Of a stretch of DNA of 64,000 nt, positions 44,339 through 64,000 are shown in pieces. The first letter of the stretch is position 1, and every line of letters begins with the position of its first letter. Under the pieces are notes generated by a model. The model worked only from the letters and a program-made list of their open reading frames with translations. It did not search any database and was not told the DNA's origin. The position numbers and the translations under genes were made by a program. The DNA is taken from assembly GCA_963931865.1 (NCBI GenBank), contig OZ007516.1, positions 7,985,630 through 8,049,629 of the forward strand, in the 5' to 3' direction. This DNA comes from Axinella damicornis (taxonomy: Eukaryota > Porifera > Demospongiae > Axinellida > Axinellidae).

Positions 44339-47289
44339 GTCTGAAGGCATTGTGACAGCAGTGAAGACATTTTGATGGGTTCTAGTCTGCGGTGGTCGGC
44401 AGCAATGAAGTACAGTATAAATCTATCAACCCACCATACATTAATCGGAATGCTTGTGAAGATTATGCTAAATTAGTGAGAGTGGATTCCTGGATGTAAA
44501 CATTGCCACAGAATGCGCCCACCAGCCACAACTAGATGACCAAATATGGAAGAAAGCCACCTTGTACTATCACTGAAACAGGGTGGCAACACTGGCAAGA
44601 TACCTAATGTGGCCGTACAATGAGTGACATCTTCACCCTCGTACTGTACCCCACCCCCTTCCCTCTCCTCCCTCCTTCCCCTTCCCTCCCTCCCTCCCCT
44701 ACCCTCCCTTCCTCTCCTTCCTTCCCTCCTATCCCTTCCCTCCCTTCCTGTCCCTTCCCTCCCTTTCTCCCTCCCTCTCTCCTTCCATCCCTCCCTCCTT
44801 CCTTCCTTTCCTTCCTCCCTCGAAGTTCCTCCCCGCCACTCCACTCTCATCCGTCCCCTAACTCCCTTCACCTCCCTCCCCCCTCCTTCCATCCACATAC
44901 CTCTAAGTGATTATTGAAAAGGTTGAGGTACTCCAGACCTCGCAGTTCAACTATCTCAGGAGGGAGCTCTGCAGGAGAGGGAACATCTGACTATGAGCCA
45001 ACTGTTACAAGTAACACAGCACATGACATGTTCAAGTGATACATCACTTCCTGATGGTGATCAATGAATTGCAGTTTAAATGGCAGGTGCACAGAAGCAA
45101 CCTTTGTGGCTATCCAGTGCTTTTTCTTCTCTGTGCTTTCATCTCTTCCTGGTCGCCAAACGCAAAGTCTGGAAATCATTTTCCGACAGACAAATTGAAT
45201 GTCTCCTGGCCAGGTGTTAGAGCTTTCAGAATGGCATATAAACTAATTGAAGGCCTCCAGTCAAAAACGGAATTAAGACGTTTTCAAATCTCTGAAAATA
45301 TACGGACATTGAAAAATACTTGTACCGTGAATTTAAAATACGATGTTTACACGCGCTTGTACGAAGACACCTGCATGATTTCTACTTGCAGCCGCTGAAT
45401 GTGAGTCAATGTACAGTCGTTTAGTAGTCTAATCTCAACTTCTACCCGGAAGCGTTTTACTCACCTTTCTGACCGGAGTCCTTCAATTATGGACTGCATG
45501 AACGGTTCATATCAGACTGGGATCCCACCTAGGGCCGTACAACAGCTTTAAAGGACATGTCAGTGGCTATAGCCTGTAATGCGGGTGTGACAAGACCGCA
45601 TAGGACTACCATCAGGAACCCATAAGCTCCTGGTATCCATCTCTTCACTTCCACTGAGGCCTCGCAAGAAGACAATGATACATGTATTCCGTGCCTCGAG
45701 CCATTACATCACTATAGCTCTGGGCCCCATGCACACACCTTCTGGAGGACCTGGCACAATGCAGATTGGTACTGCCAGAACCAACAATTCTACCAGTACA
45801 TACTGAGCCCATTACTATTTGCATGTACACATCATCGCTTGCTCCCAAGCCTCATGCACTACAGGTGTATGTACAAGTACGTATGTATTTGTGTACTGTA
45901 TGTATGTGTATGTGTACTGTAAGTAATGGAAATCTGGGTGGGGTCTGGGAACGAGGCTGTACTATAGGCCATGTACCTGTGTACTGTATGTATGTGTACT
46001 GTAGGTAATGTACATGTACCTGTGTACTGTACGTGTACTGTAGGTAATGTACCTGTGTACTGCATGTATGCGTACTTTAGTGTGTACCTGTGATCTTGTT
46101 GTGGCTCAGTACCAGTCTGGTGATACTGTGAAGAGAAACTGCAACAGAGAAAGTGCACACATGAACTTGTGCCCTAGCCTCGTACCCAGGCCCTCACGCG
46201 GAACGCGGATCCAGGGGCACAAGTAGCCTCGTACCCAGGCCCTTCCGCGTTCCGCGTGAGGGCCTGGGTACGAGGCTACTTGTGCCCCTGGACCCAGTGC
46301 TGGGATCACATGCTTTACCCTAGCTGGCATTACCTGGCACTTGATGGGGAGGTCACTCCCATAGACTCTATTGTCACAGCTGCGACCGCGGGCCAAATCA
46401 TTTATCAGCCTTTTCAGCAGAGTCAATGGTCATTTTGACTGTTGACTATGCTATTTTAGGCCATTGTGCCACACCTATATAGATTGCGCTGTTCCGCACT
46501 GCGGACCCGACCGTTAATCGTATTTCAGTGTTAGTTAATATGAGCTCTTTGACCATTTTGTACAGTTTTTGAGCAGGTTTGACCTTGACCGTTGACCAAC
46601 TGCGGTCACAGCTGTGACTATAGGGACTATGGGAGTGACCTGCTCCTGCATGTCATCCTATACGTAGAGCCACCTCCTCATTGGTAGGGGAGTGGTAAAG
46701 TGCATGCGTGTGTGTGTAACACTGTGTGTGGGGGAGGGGGTCTATTAGTAGGGACACAGAGGGTCTATTAGTAGGGACACAGAGCGGGGTCCATTAGTAC
46801 AGTAGGGATGCAGAGTGGGGGGGGGGGGGGGGGGGGGGGGGGGGGTGTCAGTTAGTAAGGACACACAGATTGGAGGGAGGGGTCCATTAGTAGGGACGTG
46901 GAGTGGGAGGAGGGGGAGTGAAAGAGCCATCAAAACCAGGACCTCATGATACATGTATGCTCCCCCTGTCCACTTCCATGTCCATTTGACATCATTTCAT
47001 GCACCCAAGCCTTCCTCTTATTCTGTGTTTTGTTTCCGCTTCCATGAAAATGCAAACTGAACAGGGAGGGCCTGGGAACAAGGTTATATGCCTCCCATTG
47101 CACTTTCTGTACCACTGCGAGGGGGGGCCGGGGCACTACCATGTAGCCTAGAGGTAAAATGTCAGCATATAGTTACTTACAGAGTTCAGGGACGTCCTCC
47201 AAGTTAGCTATGCCCTCATCTGGAAGGCGCAGCTCCGTCTCCCGCTTCTGTTTAGCTGACTCTACCGCCTTACGCAGCGTTCGGCTCAT
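38666..47289 (-). CDS. RSU1: Ras suppressor protein 1 (leucine-rich repeat protein), 8 exons
   Basis: Spliced CDS (minus strand): 47181-47289, 46088-46138, 44901-44968, 43329-43381, 42538-42659, 41915-41997, 40436-40550, 38666-38805. All junctions are GT-AG and phases agree, giving 741 bp and 246 residues, somewhat shorter than vertebrate RSU1. The protein starts [17 protein letters not shown] and has tandem leucine-rich repeats: [65 protein letters not shown] and [15 protein letters not shown]. It ends with the RSU1-type cap ([15 protein letters not shown]...[11 protein letters not shown]). RSU1 binds the LIM5 domain of PINCH in the ILK-PINCH-parvin complex at integrin adhesions. It shares a 211-bp upstream region with divergent YME1L1. 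Its introns hold a 0.6-kb GGGA array, a 58-bp palindrome and several MITEs. Confidence 0.95.
39221..39404. mobile_element. 184-bp hairpin element in the last RSU1 intron
   Basis: Arms run from GTAGTTTAGATACC to GGTATCTAAATATTAC and are complementary through GTGCATTACGGG, GGCAATCTAGTTAA and GATAATGCAC. The tip is GCCTTCGGC. A smaller hairpin (TTAATGCACACTTTAGTGTGC) lies upstream at about 39,137. Confidence 0.8.
39611..39651. repeat. (TCTA)n microsatellite
   Basis: Ten perfect TCTA units. Confidence 0.95.
40860..41424. mobile_element. 565-bp inverted-repeat element with a HIRAN-like remnant
   Basis: It begins CCGTAGTGTCCCGCTAATAC and ends with the complement of CCGTAGTGTCCCGTTAATAC. Further inner homology appears around AAAATACGCCC. 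A minus-strand frame (41,031-41,225) reads [20 protein letters not shown], which resembles the conserved core of HIRAN domains (Asn/Asp...AVAV...VGxVPR). The element sits in RSU1 intron 6. It is probably a deletion derivative of a larger DNA transposon that carried this domain. No target duplication was resolved. Confidence 0.7.
42356..42413. repeat. 58-bp perfect palindrome in RSU1 intron 5
   Basis: AGCTGATGATTTAGTGCAG and its exact complement meet at TGATCA with no spacer and no mismatch over 29 bp each side. Confidence 0.95.
42660..43245. repeat. (GGGA)n array in RSU1 intron 4
   Basis: About 590 bp of GGGAGGGA with occasional extra G, A or C. On the transcribed strand of RSU1 it reads TCCC. 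Its last units (TCCCTCCCTACGCAG) form the acceptor of exon 5. Confidence 0.95.
44302..44335. repeat. 34-G homopolymer in RSU1 intron 3
   Basis: Uninterrupted G run. Length in such tracts is unreliable in sequencing. Confidence 0.9.
44640..44890. repeat. CCTT/CCCT array just downstream of the RSU1 exon 3 donor
   Basis: Plus-strand CCCTTCCCTCC sequence, purine-rich in the RSU1 transcript, beginning within 10-20 bp of the donor at 44,900. Confidence 0.85.
45500..46087. other. RSU1 intron 2 sequence with GTAC-rich repeats
   Basis: 45,860-46,085 has repeated TGTACTGTAYGTATGTGTAC and TACCTGTGTACTG words, a weak tandem repeat. A degenerate TAGCCTCG half-end (TCTGGGAACGAGGCT) is at about 45,943. 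Confidence 0.6.
46175..46278. mobile_element. TAGCCTCG-family element with inverted host flank, RSU1 intron 1
   Basis: Outer ends TAGCCTCGTACCCAGGCCC and its complement are bordered by the nonamer CTTGTGCCC (46,166-46,174 and 46,279-46,287). Inside, at 46,210-46,223, is CCAGGGGCACAAG, the reverse complement of the right-hand host flank. It is followed by a second full TAGCCTCG start at 46,224. The family-typical TTCCCAGG reads TACCCAGG here in every arm. Confidence 0.9.
46351..46640. mobile_element. 290-bp MITE, GGTCACTCCCATAG family
   Basis: Inverted ends: GGTCACTCCCATAGACTC at left and the complement of GGTCACTCCCATAGTCCC at right. Both continue into GTCACAGCTGYGACCGC. A second, shorter relative lies at 47,769-47,986. 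Confidence 0.8.
46817..46845. repeat. 29-G homopolymer in RSU1 intron 1
   Basis: It lies within a short repeat of GTCYATTAGTAGGGACACAGAG units (46,740-46,900). Confidence 0.9.
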
Positions 47290-47500
47290 GATAGGCGACT
47301 GCTTCTTCAAGTTCTAGAGCCTCCAGAAACGATGACCAGTCATGTAAACATTGTATAGAAAACGGAAGAATCCGGAAATGCACTGAGGTTACTCCGTGGA
47401 TATGACGTTTACGGAGTTAGAATAGTCATTCACAAACAGACAGACTGCAAGCAGCCAAGCTTCGCAAGACTATTTTTGCGTTGTTATTCTCGCTGAAGAG
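47290..47500. promoter_or_regulatory. Shared divergent promoter region of RSU1 and YME1L1
   Basis: The start codons of the two genes face away from each other across 211 bp, so both 5' UTRs and core promoters must lie here or in unseen upstream exons. I see no TATA box at a fitting position for either gene. Bidirectional housekeeping promoters are common. The exact start sites are unknown. Confidence 0.6.
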
Positions 47501-59924
<12,424 letters not shown>

Positions 59925-60794
59925 AAGACCTTTTCAACACCTCACCATGCTATTTATGACAACTGTATCAGTTACTGTTATTCATTGTTCATCACATGTG
60001 CCAAGTATGTGTTGATTGTCCCAATCATAATTCCTACCTTATGACTAACATTAACAGCCTTCCCCATTGCATCTAATTATCACCAGCATGAATAGCACCA
60101 GAATTAATTTTGTGCCTTGTGCATAGATCCTGAGTCTGCTCATGAATAACATTAACAGTCACATGCCACTAGGCCTGAGGATAATTGTGTTGTTGTTGGC
60201 CCACTTGATTGCTGGCCAATGCTACCATCACTAGTACCAATGCCAAGCAGTGCTAGTATACCGATTATTGTGCATGGAACACAGCATGTATAAGTAAGAA
60301 TGGAACATTTAGCACAAATCGTAGTTGGCAGCCCCCAGAGTAGGAATCACTGAAAGATGCATTTTAGGAAGATTTGAGGAGGGGTATATTTTATAGGCAA
60401 TTCCCCATGCCACTTTGATGTGTCTAATGTTCCAGTTTTGCTATTATGCTAAGCATATTTTCCTCATGCAGGCCTAATGCACACCGTGCACGTTAATTGT
60501 GCAAGGCTGTGCCGGGAACAGTCACAGGCATCCTGCCTCATACATGAATAATAACATCACACACACATCAGAAATTGCACTATTTCATGAGTGATATCCT
60601 GAGCCTCACATGACATGATTAGAAAGTGCATACAGTCACTCCAGTGATCAAAATTAGAATAGCTACTTCGATCTGCCATATGTTGATTGACAACAAAAAT
60701 TCAAACAGGTAGGTGCAACAATCACAACAAACTCAAGTTTGCTAAAGCGCAATTTTAAACTCAAAAAGGTGTATAATTAATTTTAGCTAATGTG
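59925..60794. other. Convergent 3' intergenic region
   Basis: It lies between the YME1L1 stop (+) and the stop of the second beta-helix gene (-), so it holds both 3' UTRs. I found no convincing AATAAA for either gene and no other feature. Confidence 0.5.
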
Positions 60795-63700
60795 TCAACT
60801 GTCAACGCTGGCGAGCAGTGACTCACGAAGCTCAACAACACTAGTAGACACTGGTTTGGTGGGTGCTGTTTGCACAATGTTGCTGGTGACTGGCGTGTCA
60901 GAAAAATCAGCTGTTTGTCGTTTTAGCACATTCGGAAAACCAAAGTGCTCTTTCAGCTGCCAGTAGATGTGCAAGATGACAAGCACAGTGAAAACCCCCA
61001 GATTCACTCCCACAAACGTGTACACTACGGCAGCCTGGTTTCCACCTCTTGCTCGAACATCATAGGTCGCTGCGGACAAGAAGCCCAGCTGAAGAATAAA
61101 GAAAGACTCCAAGATGTCAAGGTACCATCTCTTGTAAACACCGCCTTGATTCCAAGCAAGGAATGCAATGGTCAGGCTAGCAATGGTAATGCAAAGGAGA
61201 TTGATGCTCGGATCTCCAGGAGTGTTCACAGCAAAAGCCAAGAAGAGACCACCACGAAACAGAAGCAGCATTCCAGTCCAGTAGCGCTGCTTGTCTCGGT
61301 ATGGGGCAGTGAAGGAGTCCATTAGGGGCTTCAGTTTAGGGCTGTTAACCCAGGAGAGTAACCTGCTGTTTGACTTGGCTTGCAACCACGGCCAAAGAAA
61401 CAGTAGCAGAGTGAATGGAAAAAAGACGAAGAGGAGATACAGCACTGCTGCAATGAAGAGAGGGATGTGCTTACCTCTAAGGTATTGGATGTTTCCATCA
61501 TACAGCCATGCTGTTACTACCGATCCATTCGGGTAGACTAGGAATGAGTATGAAAGGGAAGCATACACAGTCCGAAGGATTTTGGCATAAGAGATGAGAA
61601 AGAGTGTTGCTAGTACTGAAATGGGGTTATCTCCAAGGAACCTTGAAATTGTCGAGATGAAGTGACTGACAACAATTATTGTTCCCACTGTGGCCCAAAC
61701 ATAGATTGGAAATGCAAACTGCAGCCATATTCTGGCATATTCATCCATCCCATCGTAGAAGCAAGTCTCGATCCCCAGGTCAAGGTTCAACCATGCTATA
61801 AACACTGTGAGTACATTGCTGCTGCCTGGTGGGAAGAAGATGGCTTGATTTGCAGCCACAATGTTAGCAAAGAATATCAGCCCATTGATGGTCCCAGTGG
61901 AAACTGTCATCTTGAGCACGAGCAGAAACACTACTAGAGCTACTCCAGCAATGGCAAAGGGAACCAGCAGTGCCAGGTAAGAATCGCTACACTGCAAGCA
62001 TCGAGAGGTGCCCAGAGCAAGACTAAGTCCTGATTCACAGGCTCCACATAGAAGGCCAGAGCGGTTGAAAGCACATTGTACTTCGGGGTCACGGGGGTCA
62101 AAATCAAACACATCTGATGCTGGCCTACAGTAGTCAAACGGACAGTGTTCATGGATGATCAGACCTTCATAGGTAGTGTTGATGTAATATGCCGCAACCC
62201 AATAGTCTCCACTTCGTTCAATTGTTTGTGTCGTCAGGTTGCATGTTGATGTGTAAGGTAGTAGTTCACTGTCACACTCACAAGCAGCTGACACGTTTGA
62301 AAGTTCAAATGCGGGAGGACAAGGCAGGAGTGTAATATAAATCTCATTGATTGGAGGGTTTATAAAAGGCACATTGTTTTGTACCCTGTTTGGCAAACTC
62401 TGCACCTGCAATTGCAGCGTCTCGGACCTTCTTGTGGAAAACATGGTGTACTGCAGCCGGGAACAAGCCTTGCCTGTTGACTGTGAGGATTCCAGATTAC
62501 CTATCCTAACGTTAGCATCGAGTCTTGTCCCGGGAGGCTGTTCAACGTTTGCTTGGATGACTGCTGGAGCTACTCCCATCCTCTGGCCAACTGATACTGC
62601 TGAGATGGTGAAGGCCAGGCCTGGAAATACAGAAGTGTTGTATCTGGCACTTTGGAAACTAGAACAGTCCAGACGAATATCACCGTCGCAAAAACAGACT
62701 GTGTTTGGGTCGGATGAGAATTGGGAAGTTCTTGGGTCATTATCGGTATAATTCGAAATGTAGTCCAACACTACACCAGTTGGACTGTTCATATAGCTTG
62801 ATGTGCTATGAAGTACACATTGGTCTATATCAGAACCACCGTAAAGAATGCCACCAGCATTGAAAGCAGAGTTATTCACAAATGTGAAGTGAATATTGGG
62901 ATCTAGGGATAATGCAGGGTCATAGATTTCAAGAAAGCAGTGGTTGCTGCCGTCAACAAAAATCGCTCCACCTAGTCTTGTTACACGGTTGTTCACTAGA
63001 TCCATTTGGGAATTTGGCAGCATGTAGATCGTGGATTGCGATCTAAGGGATAGTGCTCCTCCGTATTGTCCAACATTATTCCTAAAACTATTATGCCCTC
63101 TGAATATTACATTTGTTCCCGTTATAGTAAGAGCGGTGAGTGCATTGAAGCTGAAGGTACAGCTGGAGATTTCAAGGTAAAGTACTGTGCTTGCTCTCAG
63201 GATCCCGATATTGTCTAACTGTCCTTGTATTCCTCCATCGCGCCTTTGGCTGAGCACGTCCACAGCAGGACCTGATATCCCCACATTTTGATCAAAGGTG
63301 CAGTGCTCAAAGGTGATGTACCTTGTGTAGTTAAAGGTACTGCTTTCGATGAGAGACATTGAAATGCCTGCTCCGTACCCACCTAGGTTGTTACGAAATA
63401 TAGTGTGGGACACAGTCAGTACGTTTAGTCTAAAGACATCCGAATTCACTGTTGGAGTAATCTGCTCAAGATTCCCAAAGAAGAAAACCATTCCAGCCCC
63501 TGTACTGAATGACATATCCAAACATTCCGTGGAGACACCTGCATTTCCAAATTCGAAGGTGCTGTTATGAATTAGAACTGCTGTGGATTCAGCGGCAGTG
63601 TCTGACGTTGTGATGTGCAGATTAGCCCCGATCACAGCAGTATTGCGCCTTGAAATCACTCCAGAAAGGGTGATCATGAGATTGAAATAATTCTGTGAGA

Positions 63701-64000
63701 GCTCAAAAGTTAGTCCACTCCCCCTGTTCAGGTACCGATTCTGTTGCCCTGGACCCAGGTTCACTCCAAACACAAATGAAGAGTTTGTGATTGTTATTCC
63801 GTACGTTGGTTTAACAGCAGAGTACTCTGAGTAGTCAATGTATTGAAAGTAAACGTTGCCGCCAATGCACTCTGACATTCTAGAACTACGGAAACAATTG
63901 TCACACATGTTAAAAGCATTATAGTTGTTTCCTATGAACTCTGAGTTGGAGATCGTCCCATCAAAAACGTTCACCCCTAACAGACCATAGCCTCTTCCAT
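60795..64000 (-). CDS. Second beta-helix polytopic membrane protein, 5' end outside window
   Basis: The minus-strand frame is open from the right edge of the window to the stop at 60,795 (about 1,067 residues visible). Residues continue beyond position 64,000, so the true start and any signal peptide lie outside; the GTG at 63,974 is not a start. The visible part has a diverged beta-helix region (SxFxxN-like and GGAIF/GGALS turns) up to about residue 400, then the same Cys hinge as its paralogue (CPFDYC, CAFNRSGLLCGACESG, CLQC). Eight or nine membrane helices follow, including NLDLGIETCFYDGMD, which is identical in the paralogue. The tail ends SVVELRESLLASVDS. It is intronless as far as seen. 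The role is probably that of a multi-pass cell-surface protein displaying a beta helix; the ligand is unknown. Confidence 0.95.
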   Translation of the reverse strand, partial: GRGYGLLGVNVFDGTISNSEFIGNNYNAFNMCDNCFRSSRMSECIGGNVYFQYIDYSEYSAVKPTYGITITNSSFVFGVNLGPGQQNRYLNRGSGLTFELSQNYFNLMITLSGVISRRNTAVIGANLHITTSDTAAESTAVLIHNSTFEFGNAGVSTECLDMSFSTGAGMVFFFGNLEQITPTVNSDVFRLNVLTVSHTIFRNNLGGYGAGISMSLIESSTFNYTRYITFEHCTFDQNVGISGPAVDVLSQRRDGGIQGQLDNIGILRASTVLYLEISSCTFSFNALTALTITGTNVIFRGHNSFRNNVGQYGGALSLRSQSTIYMLPNSQMDLVNNRVTRLGGAIFVDGSNHCFLEIYDPALSLDPNIHFTFVNNSAFNAGGILYGGSDIDQCVLHSTSSYMNSPTGVVLDYISNYTDNDPRTSQFSSDPNTVCFCDGDIRLDCSSFQSARYNTSVFPGLAFTISAVSVGQRMGVAPAVIQANVEQPPGTRLDANVRIGNLESSQSTGKACSRLQYTMFSTRRSETLQLQVQSLPNRVQNNVPFINPPINEIYITLLPCPPAFELSNVSAACECDSELLPYTSTCNLTTQTIERSGDYWVAAYYINTTYEGLIIHEHCPFDYCRPASDVFDFDPRDPEVQCAFNRSGLLCGACESGLSLALGTSRCLQCSDSYLALLVPFAIAGVALVVFLLVLKMTVSTGTINGLIFFANIVAANQAIFFPPGSSNVLTVFIAWLNLDLGIETCFYDGMDEYARIWLQFAFPIYVWATVGTIIVVSHFISTISRFLGDNPISVLATLFLISYAKILRTVYASLSYSFLVYPNGSVVTAWLYDGNIQYLRGKHIPLFIAAVLYLLFVFFPFTLLLFLWPWLQAKSNSRLLSWVNSPKLKPLMDSFTAPYRDKQRYWTGMLLLFRGGLFLAFAVNTPGDPSINLLCITIASLTIAFLAWNQGGVYKRWYLDILESFFILQLGFLSAATYDVRARGGNQAAVVYTFVGVNLGVFTVLVILHIYWQLKEHFGFPNVLKRQTADFSDTPVTSNIVQTAPTKPVSTSVVELRESLLASVDS

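Noticed and set aside
63900..63974. Start codon of the second beta-helix gene at 63,974
   Set aside because: That codon is GTG and the frame stays open to the window edge, so the real start is outside.

Overview
The window is eukaryotic and metazoan. It contains intron-rich housekeeping genes with GT-AG introns, dense short DNA transposons with terminal inverted repeats, simple-sequence arrays and Ty3/Gypsy retrotransposons. Two very large intronless genes encode beta-helix ectodomains built from FxxN / GGG[VI]Y repeats, joined to a polytopic membrane domain. This mix suggests an early-branching marine animal, most likely a sponge. That placement is inferred from gene content and is not proven by the sequence.

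Layout. 1-21 kb is gene-poor. It holds a decayed Ty3/Gypsy reverse-transcriptase fragment (466-1600), a possible decayed multi-pass membrane-protein gene cut by a MITE (2.1-3.8 kb), many inverted-repeat elements, minisatellites (10.2-11.2 kb) and a small element with a FLYWCH zinc-finger remnant (14.3-14.9 kb). 21,111-28,247 (-) is an intact 2,378-residue beta-helix membrane protein with an exact-looking 885-bp internal duplication. 28.3-32 kb is sparse, with two candidate exons. 32,031-36,683 (-) is a full-length, apparently intact Ty3/Gypsy LTR retrotransposon. 38,666-47,289 (-) is an eight-exon RSU1 gene. 47,501-59,924 (+) is a 19-exon YME1L1 (mitochondrial i-AAA protease) gene, divergently transcribed from RSU1 across 211 bp. 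60,795-64,000 (-) is the 3' part of a second beta-helix membrane gene, paralogous to the first and open through the right edge.

I rebuilt RSU1 and YME1L1 exon by exon from splice signals and reading-frame phase. RSU1 is phase-consistent throughout and gives 246 residues. YME1L1 is consistent except for one frameshift that removes the start of the AAA+ pore-loop motif in exon 10. RSU1 acts at integrin adhesions and YME1L1 in the mitochondrial inner membrane, so their adjacency suggests only shared promoter space. The two beta-helix genes are paralogues flanking this block and share the extracellular Cys hinge, the membrane domain and a short cytoplasmic tail motif.

The most unusual signals are: (i) a hairpin transposon family with conserved 18-bp ends, 9-bp target duplications and arms that differ in every copy, one copy carrying an inverted piece of its host flank; (ii) long pyrimidine arrays just before splice acceptors and purine arrays just after donors in both genes; (iii) tandem duplication of a 5' splice site in YME1L1 intron 11; (iv) a 27-bp E-box minisatellite in YME1L1 intron 2 split by a perfect 40-bp palindrome.
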